Positions 1 through 7,926 of a stretch of 14,429 nt of DNA are shown in pieces. The notes below the pieces were generated by a model. It had not been told where the DNA came from. It worked only from the letters and a program-made list of their open reading frames with translations, and searched no databases. The translations under genes and the position numbers were made by a program. Position 1 is the first letter of the stretch. Every line of letters begins with the position of its first letter. Source of the stretch: JBFLVQ01 sp040758525 (GTDB taxonomy: Bacteria > Acidobacteriota > Blastocatellia > Chloracidobacteriales > JADJPF01); NCBI GenBank assembly GCA_040758525.1, contig JBFLVQ010000177.1, forward strand, positions 1 through 14,429, given 5' to 3'.

Positions 1-1
1 C

Positions 2-2956
2 GATGATTTCCCAGTTTGGAAAACAGAGTTTGATTATGCTAGTGATATTCGCGCACGTATAGATGTAGCGCTTAATAACTATTTCAAAGCAATGGCACGC
101 TTTCCACAAACAGAGAGTGAATTGCGCGAGACATTGCAGCATGCTGGGATCAATTTGGATGAATTGCGCGATCCTTGGGGTAACCATTATTATGTAGGTT
201 TTGATCGCAAAGAGATTTTTGCTCAACATGGAACTCTTCAAGTTCCAGCCTGGTTTATGCGCGGTCTTCCTCAATCAAAGCAGACCGCTGGTATTCAGCA
301 GAGGAACACGATATTTTTGATCACTTGTGGGATAGATGGAGAAAAAGGAAACCTGGATGATTTTCATATAGGAGAATTTTCGCTATTAACGACAGTACCC
401 TCCGCTTCCTTGATTTTACCAGAGTCATCATCATCAGTATCTATGCTACCATCAAATCCAATCATAGAGATTTCTGGAGTAATGGCTACAATCAGTGGTA
501 CCGTGACTGATGTATCAAAAGCTATAATTCCCGGCGCATCAGTGTTAGCCACCAATAGATCAACAGCCGCAATCTATCAGACTATTACTAATGAGAACGG
601 TGTTTTTATTCTAGCTGGGCTTCCCAATGGCATCTACGATCTACATTGCGAGGCAGCGGGCTTCCAGCGGACCAATATCATACAGATCAATATTGCTGCA
701 GGTAAAGAGACGCTGATCGATATTACTCTTAATTCTGGCTTAGCACAGGATATTGTAATGGTATCGGCTGGGAGTCTGGCAATAGAAACAGAGTCTAGCC
801 AGATAGCGGCTATATCAAAATCTGTTACTCAACTATCAACACCACGAGTACGTGAATATTTTCCTGAAACCCTAGTATGGCAACCAGAATTGTTAACAGA
901 TAGCAATGGTCGCGCACAATTGAAATTCAATCTTGCTGACAATATCACTACTTGGAAAATTTCTGTGATCGCTTCGACAGAAGATGGCAAGCTTGGCATT
1001 GCAGAGAAAAATATACGTGCCTTTCAACCTTTCTTTGTTGAACATAATCCACCCCCGATATTGACAGAGGGAGATCTGATTGAGCTTCCTATCGTTGTGT
1101 ACAACTATTTGCCACAGGCACAATCGATTAATCTCAAGCTTCAACCAGCAGGCTGGTTTACATTGCTTGAACCGGCGCGCAAAAAAGTTCGTGTAGAGGC
1201 AGGAGATGCTGTCCGCGAACTATTTCGATTCCGTGCAATTGCTTCGATTAAAGAAGGCCGACAGCGTATTAGTGCGATTGGTACACAGGCAAGCGATGCT
1301 ATAGAAAAAAGTATTAGTGTACATCCTGATGGTGAAGAGGTGATCAAGACAGATAATCAGATCTCCACTGAGCAGGCAACATTAGCGATCAATCTTCCCG
1401 AGAATACAGTTCCTGGTAGTGTGCAAGGAGAGTTGAAGATCTATCCTAATCTTATCGCACATGCAATGGAAGGTATTGAGGGTATATTGATGCGCCCATA
1501 TGGCTGTGCCGAACAGACGATCTCTTCTACCTACCCAAATCTCATTGTTCTTCGCTACTTCAAACAACTAAATAAACCCCAACCGCAGGTGGCAGAGAAG
1601 GCACAACGCTATATACAACTAGGTTATCAACGCTTGCTAAGCTATCGGGCAGATAATGGTGGCTTTTCTTACTGGCCCGGCGGAACTGCAGATATTGCTG
1701 TTACTGCTTATGCATTGAAGTTTCTTGGCGATGCCAAAGAGTTTATCAATGTTGATCAAACGATCATTGAAGAGTCACAGAAGTGGTTGATAGAACAGCA
1801 ACAAAAAGATGGACGTTGGCTTTCGCGAAAAAATTACTACCATGATAGCGAATCATACAATCTACAACTTACTTTATATATCACCTGGACATTAGCAACT
1901 CTGCAAAATGATCTAGCCCGTGCGGCTGCCTATCGTGCTTTCCAGAGCCTGGAAAATACCATTGATGAAACCAGCAATGCCTATTTTGCCTCCTTATATA
2001 CACTAGCTGCTATTGAGTTGGCAGAGAAGGCAGTAGCAACACGCGCAATTGGGAGATTGCGAGCATTGGCTCGTTATGACAGAGGATTCTGCTATTGGGA
2101 ATCAGGAGAGGTGACACCATTCTATGGGTGGGGATTAGTAGGCAATATTGAAACAACTGCACTAGCAGTTCAAGCACTTATTCGTGAAGGCGGTGAAACA
2201 GATACATTAGTTCAAAATGGTTTGCTTTTCTTGATACGTCAAAAGGATCGCTATGGTATCTGGTTTTCTACACAAGCAACTGTAAAGGTGCTTGATACAT
2301 TAGCCCTAATAGCAAAAAAAGAAGCAATCACAACTATGTCTGCCAGCCAAAATTCAACTAATATTATCGTCAATGGCCGACGTATTACTACAGTGCTATT
2401 ACCAGGACAAGATCAACTGACTGATCCAATTGTTATAGACCTCTCCCAACACCTCTCAATAGGTGAGAACCAGGTTGAAGTAAGCGGATTGGGCGCGCGG
2501 CGCACGGCTTTACAGATAGTTTCATCCTATTATCGGCCCTGGACCAATTCTCCTACAGCAACACCTAAAATTCCCGGCACACCAATATTAGAAGTAAACT
2601 TTGATAAGACAACTGTGTCGGTTGGTGAAACCGTAACCTGTCAGGTTAAGGCTGCTCGTGGAGATCAGGGTTATGGAATGTTACTGGCCGAGATCGGTCT
2701 ACCTCCAGGAGTCGATATCGATCGGGCTTCACTTAAAGAAGCAATGGAGAAATCTAATGGTATCTTCAGCCAATATGACATACTGCCAGATCGGCTGATC
2801 GTCTACTTATGGCCATATAAGCAGCAAACAGAGTTTGAATTCAAGTTCCGGCCACGTTTCGGACTACAGGCCAAGTCAGCCGTATCGGTACTCTACGATT
2901 ATTACAATCCATTGGCGCGGACGGTGCTACCGCCCGCGCAATTCAACGTGCGTTGA
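2..2956 (+). CDS. Alpha-2-macroglobulin family protein, 5'-truncated by window edge
   Basis: The frame is open from base 2, so the gene starts outside the window; the first Met is encoded at 92. Numbering from that Met: a short segment with a DPWGN motif like type II pseudopilins (about 27-31), a carboxypeptidase-regulatory-like beta-sandwich (about 132-213), the A2M domain (about 253-317), and a thioester domain of alpha-toroid repeats (about 450-750) with the GCAEQ motif, Cys472 being encoded at 1505-1507. A receptor-binding-like C-terminal domain follows (about 830-950). In this family the Cys-Gln thioester traps proteases covalently after bait cleavage; bacterial forms protect the periplasm or cell surface. 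The signal peptide and first macroglobulin domains must lie upstream. The regulatory-like domain sits just before the A2M domain, where a bait region would be expected. The family call is firm; the exact role is inferred. Confidence 0.93.
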   Translation, partial: DDFPVWKTEFDYASDIRARIDVALNNYFKAMARFPQTESELRETLQHAGINLDELRDPWGNHYYVGFDRKEIFAQHGTLQVPAWFMRGLPQSKQTAGIQQRNTIFLITCGIDGEKGNLDDFHIGEFSLLTTVPSASLILPESSSSVSMLPSNPIIEISGVMATISGTVTDVSKAIIPGASVLATNRSTAAIYQTITNENGVFILAGLPNGIYDLHCEAAGFQRTNIIQINIAAGKETLIDITLNSGLAQDIVMVSAGSLAIETESSQIAAISKSVTQLSTPRVREYFPETLVWQPELLTDSNGRAQLKFNLADNITTWKISVIASTEDGKLGIAEKNIRAFQPFFVEHNPPPILTEGDLIELPIVVYNYLPQAQSINLKLQPAGWFTLLEPARKKVRVEAGDAVRELFRFRAIASIKEGRQRISAIGTQASDAIEKSISVHPDGEEVIKTDNQISTEQATLAINLPENTVPGSVQGELKIYPNLIAHAMEGIEGILMRPYGCAEQTISSTYPNLIVLRYFKQLNKPQPQVAEKAQRYIQLGYQRLLSYRADNGGFSYWPGGTADIAVTAYALKFLGDAKEFINVDQTIIEESQKWLIEQQQKDGRWLSRKNYYHDSESYNLQLTLYITWTLATLQNDLARAAAYRAFQSLENTIDETSNAYFASLYTLAAIELAEKAVATRAIGRLRALARYDRGFCYWESGEVTPFYGWGLVGNIETTALAVQALIREGGETDTLVQNGLLFLIRQKDRYGIWFSTQATVKVLDTLALIAKKEAITTMSASQNSTNIIVNGRRITTVLLPGQDQLTDPIVIDLSQHLSIGENQVEVSGLGARRTALQIVSSYYRPWTNSPTATPKIPGTPILEVNFDKTTVSVGETVTCQVKAARGDQGYGMLLAEIGLPPGVDIDRASLKEAMEKSNGIFSQYDILPDRLIVYLWPYKQQTEFEFKFRPRFGLQAKSAVSVLYDYYNPLARTVLPPAQFNVR

Positions 2957-2964
2957 AACCCTTC

Positions 2965-2980
2965 CTTGGTTCAGTCCAAG
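2965..2980 (+). terminator. Possible weak terminator hairpin after the alpha-2-macroglobulin gene
   Basis: A 5-bp stem (CTTGG/CCAAG) with a 6-nt loop is followed by CTATTTTTG. It lies in the 24-bp gap between two convergent genes. The stem is short and the T tract interrupted, so it may be chance. Confidence 0.3.
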
Positions 2981-3400
2981 CTATTTTTGTGGAGCTTTGA
3001 AGGGGAAATGATTTAGTCCTAGGCGGGCAGCCGAGTGATCAGTTAGATCGACCATTGCAGCAGCATTGATTGCAACCGCAATACAGATTGTTTCACTAAT
3101 CTCTTCTTTAGTCGCTCCTAGAGACAGTGCTTTCTTCAAATGGCCATCTAGACAACCCTCACATTTGGCAACTAGTGAAGCAGCGATTGAGATTAACTCC
3201 TGTATCTTAGGATCCAACACCCGGCGCTCTGGTGTGTAGTATAGTTCTTTGTAAAAAGCGCCATAGACACGTTTCATACGTGGCTCCAGCATCGAGTAGG
3301 AGTTGGTGGCAGAAGCATCGGAAACTGGTATTAGATCTTCCTTAGGCTCAACCGTAGTCGTTTCAGTAGGCAGTATTTGATTAAGATTCTTATCATTCAT
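2981..3400 (-). CDS. Carboxymuconolactone decarboxylase / AhpD-like protein
   Basis: A 139-residue protein with a single CMD domain (about 45-128). It shows the AhpD-type set Glu68, Cys80, Cys83, His87 (CxxC then x3-H). The 12-residue Glu-to-Cys spacing matches that recalled for mycobacterial AhpD. Family members use the Cys pair for thiol-dependent hydroperoxide reduction or as a disulfide relay to a peroxiredoxin; true carboxymuconolactone decarboxylases lack this pair. The N-terminal 35 residues are polar, with no signal peptide, so it is probably cytoplasmic. The start is supported by GGAG nine bases upstream of the ATG. It lies 71 bp downstream of the MFS-hydrolase gene on the same strand, so co-transcription is possible. 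No peroxiredoxin partner is in the window. The substrate is unknown. Confidence 0.85.
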   Translation of the reverse strand: MNDKNLNQILPTETTTVEPKEDLIPVSDASATNSYSMLEPRMKRVYGAFYKELYYTPERRVLDPKIQELISIAASLVAKCEGCLDGHLKKALSLGATKEEISETICIAVAINAAAMVDLTDHSAARLGLNHFPFKAPQK

Positions 3401-3471
3401 GAGAATTTTCTCCTATCGTCAAAACAGGCGTTGGACTATTTTTAGTTAACCTTCTGTTAATATGTATCGGA

Positions 3472-5604
3472 CTATTGCGATGCTGCAACCGCACGTAAAA
3501 AATTCTGTACGGCTTGCTGGTATGCTACCGGGTCTTTGCCGTAAGCTTGGCCGTGCCGAGCATCTGGCACAACTAACTTTGCCTTGAGTGGATGAGTTGC
3601 CGTCTCATAGAGTGGTTCCAATACGCGTTCATTTGGCATACGCACATCATTACCACCACCGATAAAGAGGATTGGACGAGAGATCTTACCTACTGCTGCC
3701 TGTATATTGAAATCGGCGGGAGAGAAGCTCATACGACTGGCAGTAATCCAAACAAGCAATGGTGCAAAAGGAAAGACCGGGATCTTTCCTAAAGTCATAT
3801 GATGATAAACAACATCAGTAAAGGAAAGGAAACTACTTTCCGAGATCACAGCCATGATATCAGTAGTCTCTGCTGCTGCTAGCAGTGTAGCAGCAGCACC
3901 CATTGAGACACCCATTAATACAATCTTGTTTGTCGGCGCCTGTGTACGGGCAAAATTTGCTGCCGCCAATACATCCTTACGCTCGGCGAAACCAAGCGTG
4001 GAGAACTCTGCTGGACTGTTGCCATGGCGACGCAAGTCATAAAGTAGTACGCCATATCCTAATTGCCATAATGCCACGCCACGCTCTAGCATCTCATAGC
4101 GCGATCGAAACAGCCCATGCGACATTACAATGGTAATATGCTCACTACGCGAAGGCAGATACCAACCCGACAAACGATTTCCATCTACAGAAGTAAAAGA
4201 GACCTCTTTGTATTCTGCACCTAACGCAGCCGGTGTATCATGGCGCGCGCGCTCATCAGGCCGTGTCCAGGCCTTGGTAAGCAGGAAACTGGCTAACCAA
4301 GGCAATATTAGACAGACTACCAATGCCAACACTACTACTGCACCAGCAATACGATACAGCCATGGATGGGTACTACGTACTACCATTTCACTCTTTGCTG
4401 GGCTAGTAGATTGCGGATCATTAAGCATATGTATGCTTATCCAAGCAATGGTTGTAAAGATGGCACAAAGCAACCCCACTCCTGACATTCCCAAGCTCCC
4501 ATAGAGTCGTCCACCAACTGCGGCAGCAGCAGCAATTCCTATTTGTGAAGCAACATTGCGTAGCGCAATATAAGGTGCACGCTCTTCTGCTGCTACTTGT
4601 TCAGTAACCAGTGCCTGTAATGGAGCAACCCGCAACGCCGCTAAAAATGCCGCCGCGGCAATAAGAAATAGTAGAACTCCACCCCATATAAAAGTAGGCA
4701 GTAACACCAATGCGATTGCCATTCCAATACTACTGCGTACGGCAACTCGGCTTTTGCCGAAGCGATCTGCCAACATCCCTCCTAATGCTCCACCAACAAC
4801 CGCACCTATACCAGCAAGTGCATAAACAAAGCCTACTTCGCGTGTTCCGGCATTGAAAGCATCAGAGAGCCAGGAGCCCAAATAGGTGGTAAAGCCAACC
4901 AGACCTCCAGAAACAAAGAATGCGCCAATCACCCCCATTAAGGTTGCACGCGATCTTGATGCTAACTGCCAAAGTGAAAGTGGCTTTCTAGTATCGACCG
5001 TAGCAGGCTGTGCAGATGCGACTGGCAATGGCAACCGCTGAACCAACAATCCCGCCAATAATACTAGTAGAGCACAACCACCAAAAACTACTCGCCATCC
5101 ATAAAGACCTGTCAGGAAGGTAGCAGAAGGAACGCCAACGATTGGCGCAAGAAAATAGCTAATTGCCACGCCACTCATCTGATTACCACGTCGTGCGTAA
5201 CTCGAAGCATTGGCCAGTGCAGCAATGGCTAATGCAGAGATCAATCCACCTGCCATTCCAGCTAGTGCACGGGCAGCAAAAAATACATAGACATGTGGAG
5301 CAATGGCAGCAAGTATGTTGGCGATTGCCAGTAGCCCTGCGGCGGCGGGTAGCCAGCTATGTGAGTCTATTCGACGTGAATATTTTCCTAGCAAAAAAGC
5401 GGCAGCAGCAGCAGCCACTGAATAGGCCATAACACTGCCAGCAACTGTTGTCTTGGCGGCTGCTAATCCTACTGCAATTTGTGGCGCGATTGCAGCAACT
5501 GCCTGCGAATCGACAACCGCCATTAGAACTAGTAACGAGACCGTCCAAACTGGCAGTTGCGCTACCTTATCCTGTTGTTCCCTTGCTGTTACTGTAGAAG
5601 ACAT
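3472..5604 (-). CDS. MFS transporter fused to C-terminal alpha/beta hydrolase
   Basis: A 710-residue two-part protein. Residues about 17-395 form a typical MFS module of roughly 12 membrane segments, with a motif-A-like loop (GGMLADRFGKSR, about 275-286). A further membrane segment (about 416-442) leads to an alpha/beta hydrolase (about 455-705) that has an HG oxyanion motif (496-497), a DLRRHGNS motif, nucleophile Ser567 in GVSMG, Asp653 and His684. The MFS half resembles drug or sugar efflux permeases of the DHA/AraJ type; the hydrolase half resembles S9-like/dienelactone-type enzymes. The number of membrane segments decides whether the hydrolase faces cytoplasm or periplasm, and I cannot settle it by eye. 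No Shine-Dalgarno sequence precedes the ATG. A long inverted repeat fills the gap upstream. There is no stop or frame change at the junction, so the fusion is real in this sequence. Confidence 0.88.
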   Translation of the reverse strand: MSSTVTAREQQDKVAQLPVWTVSLLVLMAVVDSQAVAAIAPQIAVGLAAAKTTVAGSVMAYSVAAAAAAFLLGKYSRRIDSHSWLPAAAGLLAIANILAAIAPHVYVFFAARALAGMAGGLISALAIAALANASSYARRGNQMSGVAISYFLAPIVGVPSATFLTGLYGWRVVFGGCALLVLLAGLLVQRLPLPVASAQPATVDTRKPLSLWQLASRSRATLMGVIGAFFVSGGLVGFTTYLGSWLSDAFNAGTREVGFVYALAGIGAVVGGALGGMLADRFGKSRVAVRSSIGMAIALVLLPTFIWGGVLLFLIAAAAFLAALRVAPLQALVTEQVAAEERAPYIALRNVASQIGIAAAAAVGGRLYGSLGMSGVGLLCAIFTTIAWISIHMLNDPQSTSPAKSEMVVRSTHPWLYRIAGAVVVLALVVCLILPWLASFLLTKAWTRPDERARHDTPAALGAEYKEVSFTSVDGNRLSGWYLPSRSEHITIVMSHGLFRSRYEMLERGVALWQLGYGVLLYDLRRHGNSPAEFSTLGFAERKDVLAAANFARTQAPTNKIVLMGVSMGAAATLLAAAETTDIMAVISESSFLSFTDVVYHHMTLGKIPVFPFAPLLVWITASRMSFSPADFNIQAAVGKISRPILFIGGGNDVRMPNERVLEPLYETATHPLKAKLVVPDARHGQAYGKDPVAYQQAVQNFLRAVAASQ

Positions 5605-5612
5605 ATCAAATA

Positions 5613-5697
5613 ATTGCGGACTGCAAATATTAAAATTGTAGATACTAAAATTACGGCGCGAGAAAAGATCCTGTTCGGCAAATTCGCAGTCCGCAAT
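5613..5697 (-). repeat. Long inverted repeat between TPR and MFS-hydrolase genes
   Basis: Arms at 5613-5628 and 5682-5697 are complementary over 16 positions. The only mismatch (5625/5685) becomes a G-U pair in minus-strand RNA. The spacer is 53 nt. The element fills the intergenic gap and ends 8 bp before the MFS-hydrolase start codon, where a ribosome-binding site would normally be. It could be a leader-RNA stem controlling translation, or a small MITE-like element; no clear target duplication flanks it. Confidence 0.6.
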
Positions 5698-5704
5698 CGA
5701 AAAA

Positions 5705-6985
5705 CTAGCTCTTCAGCTTCCGCTTTGCTTCTGGATAGGCAAGTGCTCTTTCCAGATTATTCTGAGTTGAATTAACGATCTCTTGATAAAGCTTGCGAGC
5801 ATTTGCTGCATCACCGGACTTTTCATAAGCACGTGCGAGTAGCAACTTATGGAAAACATCATTATCATTAGCCTGCTTTAGATGCTCAATGGCTTTAGCA
5901 TAATCGCCACTTTCTAACTTGAGATAGCCAGCAATATAGTGATAGGAAGGCCAGAACTGCTTACCACGCTCGCCACCATCTTCAATCATCTTCTTGATCA
6001 ATTCGGCCTCTTTCCAGGCTTCCTCATGTTTACCCATCTTTGACAATGCACGACCACGTCCATGGTGTAAGCGACCTAGCCAGATCGTCTTCTCTACCTC
6101 ATCAAGTGAACTTCCTGGCACGGTTTGATAACCACGCTCGTAAGCCTTGATCGACTCTTCAGCACGTCCATTCTCCAACAACAAACGGCCAATTGAATTC
6201 CAGATGAAAACTGGGGGAAGATTTGGTATACCGCCGGTGCGGGTGTATTCCTCTTGATATGCTGTCAACACCTTCAGTGCTGATGCCACATCACCTTCGT
6301 AAACATAACAATAGGCCAGCCCATAATTGGGAACAAATGGTGCTGTGCCAGCCTGTTTCTTGGCTAGTGACTTTTGGAAGAGTTCGCGTGCCTTCGCATA
6401 ATCACCCTTTAGTAAGTAGCAATTGCCTAGAAACCCATAAACACGTGGTGTGCTGCCATCGAGCTGGATCGCCTTCTCAAAAGCTGCTCGTGCCTCGTCG
6501 AGCTTTCCTTGGTTCATAGAGATCTGACCGATCATCATCTGCACAATTCGCTCTTCAGGATAGTCACGGCTAAGTGCCAACAACTTCTCCAGTCCCTCTG
6601 CAGCCTTCTGGCTACGCACCAGCACCAACGCTTCTATATAACGGCGTTCTGCATCAGAAGCGCTTTTGGCGAGTTCCAAGGCTTTATCTACGTGCGGTTG
6701 TCCTTCGGCAGGTGGAAAGGTTGCGCCTACCAAGTAGTGGGCAAAGGCAAAGTTGGCATCTGCTTCCACAGCTTTGGTGGCGTGCGCGCGCACCTGTGGA
6801 CCAAATTGGAAATTTTCGATCGCCAATATAGCCTGCTCAATATACTCACGAGCCTCTTTTGTCTTAGCGCTAAAAGTGAATCGTTTGCTTGCCGGTTTTT
6901 CTTCCCAGCCATAGGCATTCAAAGTCATTACTGCCGCCGCCATAACAATGGCAATAGCGCGCCAGAGAAACTTACCTATATTCAT
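5705..6985 (-). CDS. Exported tetratricopeptide repeat protein
   Basis: A 426-residue protein with an N-terminal signal sequence: basic start, then a hydrophobic stretch at about 7-24. The rest is helical and TPR-like. Clear TPR signatures include the unit around 'NQGKLDEARAAFEKAIQLD' and later units containing GDYAKARELFQKSL, GRAEESIKAYERGY, GDYAKAIEHLKQA and GDAANARKLYQEI. TPRs form protein-binding superhelices, so a periplasmic scaffold or adaptor role is likely, but no catalytic domain is visible and the partner is unknown. The start is well supported: AAGGAG at 6994-6999, eight bases from the ATG. A good promoter lies at 7114-7142, giving a leader of about 120 nt. The MFS-hydrolase gene follows 100 bp downstream. 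Confidence 0.85.
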   Translation of the reverse strand: MNIGKFLWRAIAIVMAAAVMTLNAYGWEEKPASKRFTFSAKTKEAREYIEQAILAIENFQFGPQVRAHATKAVEADANFAFAHYLVGATFPPAEGQPHVDKALELAKSASDAERRYIEALVLVRSQKAAEGLEKLLALSRDYPEERIVQMMIGQISMNQGKLDEARAAFEKAIQLDGSTPRVYGFLGNCYLLKGDYAKARELFQKSLAKKQAGTAPFVPNYGLAYCYVYEGDVASALKVLTAYQEEYTRTGGIPNLPPVFIWNSIGRLLLENGRAEESIKAYERGYQTVPGSSLDEVEKTIWLGRLHHGRGRALSKMGKHEEAWKEAELIKKMIEDGGERGKQFWPSYHYIAGYLKLESGDYAKAIEHLKQANDNDVFHKLLLARAYEKSGDAANARKLYQEIVNSTQNNLERALAYPEAKRKLKS

Positions 6986-6993
6986 AAATGCTA

Positions 6994-6999
6994 CTCCTT
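6994..6999 (-). promoter_or_regulatory. Ribosome-binding site of the TPR gene
   Basis: AAGGAG on the minus strand with an 8-nt spacer to the ATG at 6985. It fixes the start of the TPR protein. Confidence 0.8.
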
Positions 7000-7031
7000 A
7001 ATTTAAGCGTCTATTTCAGATAGTTACGCTC

Positions 7032-7058
7032 CTGCCACAATTTTGGTTACAGTGGCAG
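7032..7058 (-). other. Hairpin in the leader of the TPR gene
   Basis: A perfect 7-bp inverted repeat (CTGCCAC at 7032-7038, GTGGCAG at 7052-7058) with a 13-nt loop. It lies between the predicted promoter (7114-7142) and the TPR start, so it would be transcribed. On the plus strand it is followed by ATTTTT, but no plus-strand gene precedes it. Function unknown. Confidence 0.35.
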
Positions 7059-7113
7059 AAAGATTTTTCCTAACTCGATAGTAACCTTATATTTTTGCCT
7101 AGATTTGGCTTGC

Positions 7114-7142
7114 ATAATATCTGGTTGGATATTAATGGTCAA
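7114..7142 (-). promoter_or_regulatory. Sigma70-type promoter for the TPR gene
   Basis: On the minus strand: TTGACC (7137-7142), a 17-bp spacer, then TATTAT (7114-7119). Each box matches consensus at five of six positions. Transcription would start near 7107. Confidence 0.55.
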
Positions 7143-7319
7143 TTTATCCTCGACTGTTCTTTCACTAATCTATATGAAATAGTTTTCTGGATACTTTTAT
7201 TGGCCAATGCTTAGTTTAAGCTAACTTGAGCATATTAAGATGTAAAAAATTGTAAAAGCTGGGCTTGAGTTGCAAAAAGGCGGTTACAAATCAAGATGAG
7301 CACTATAGTATTATTAATA
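7143..7319. other. AT-rich intergenic stretch without a recognised feature
   Basis: This is the remainder of the 380-bp gap between the TPR gene and the barrel-like gene. It is AT-rich and has no credible ORF, RNA or repeat that I can see. Upstream control elements of the TPR promoter could lie here. Confidence 0.5.
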
Positions 7320-7363
7320 ATGACACTCCCCAATCATAATATATATAGGTTGGGGAGTGTCAT
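7320..7363 (-). terminator. Strong hairpin terminator after the barrel-like gene
   Basis: A perfect 14-bp inverted repeat (7320-7333 with 7350-7363), extendable by a G-U and a C-G pair, with an AT-rich loop. It starts two bases after the stop codon of the minus-strand gene. The downstream minus-strand sequence is AT-rich (ATTATTAATAATA) but not a clean U tract. It probably ends the Cys-rich/TlpA/barrel transcript. Confidence 0.65.
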
Positions 7364-7365
7364 AT

Positions 7366-7842
7366 TTAAAACGAAATACTATAACTAAAGCCAGGATTGC
7401 GGCTTTGCGCCATTAAAAATGTCAAGACATGACGCTTAGCTACTGTCCAACTAAGTGTAGGGTGAACTTTGACACCATCAAAAATTACTAATGAAGAGAG
7501 ATTATCTCGCCAAGTGATATTCATCCCGCCAATAGCAAGAAAGCGATGCTCGAAGGAACTATACGCCACTCCTATATAAGGTGCGATCGGCATCTTTACT
7601 GTCTCAGAAATATCCTTGCTGAGCGTCATGTAATACGATCTACCACTAGGCGTACCAATACGATCTGAGCTAGTGCCAATGATTACTGCCGGTCTGTGCC
7701 GCGTCTCTTTAAGCGCGATAAAGTTTGCCAATGGTCCAACATCATCAGCGCGAGGATTATATTCGACCCCTACAGAAAGGCGCGAAAATAATCGATAGGT
7801 TAACGTAGTACGTAGACTGGCACGATCTATTTGATTACTCAA
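7366..7842 (-). CDS. Beta-rich, outer-membrane-barrel-like protein of unknown function
   Basis: A 158-residue protein from a TTG codon at 7842. It alternates hydrophobic and polar residues in short strands and ends in FSYSISF with a terminal Phe, which looks like an outer-membrane beta-barrel. No named family is recognised. The TTG has no good ribosome-binding site. The frame stays open a further 25 codons upstream, to a TGA at 7918-7920, and the extension (...EGRWTFGIRVL) reads like another coding strand. It has no ATG, GTG or TTG. A purine-rich AGAAGG stands seven bases before an ATC at 7897-7899, so the start is unsettled. The TlpA gene ends at 7927, so translational coupling is likely. 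No signal peptide is seen in either version, which is odd for an outer-membrane protein. Confidence 0.6.
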   Translation of the reverse strand: MSNQIDRASLRTTLTYRLFSRLSVGVEYNPRADDVGPLANFIALKETRHRPAVIIGTSSDRIGTPSGRSYYMTLSKDISETVKMPIAPYIGVAYSSFEHRFLAIGGMNITWRDNLSSLVIFDGVKVHPTLSWTVAKRHVLTFLMAQSRNPGFSYSISF

Positions 7843-7926
7843 TACTCGTATTCCAAATGTCCAACGACCTTCTTGATGTGGATCAGCAATCCCACGGATT
7901 GCTCTACCTTCTCCAGGTCAGAGTGG

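Noticed and set aside
4130..4504. 124-codon plus-strand ORF within the MFS-hydrolase gene
   Set aside because: It lies antisense to the linker and hydrolase start of a long, motif-rich frame, with no support of its own.
5613..5697. Calling the inverted repeat an insertion sequence or MITE outright
   Set aside because: There is no flanking target duplication, no second copy in the window and no transposase; it is reported only as a repeat of unknown origin.
6509..7006. 165-codon plus-strand ORF over the start of the TPR gene
   Set aside because: It is antisense to a well-supported TPR gene with a signal peptide, ribosome-binding site and promoter. The translation is rich in Cys, His and Phe and shows no domain.
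7320..7363. CRISPR-like or REP-type repeat
   Set aside because: There is only one copy, directly after a stop codon, so a terminator explains it better.
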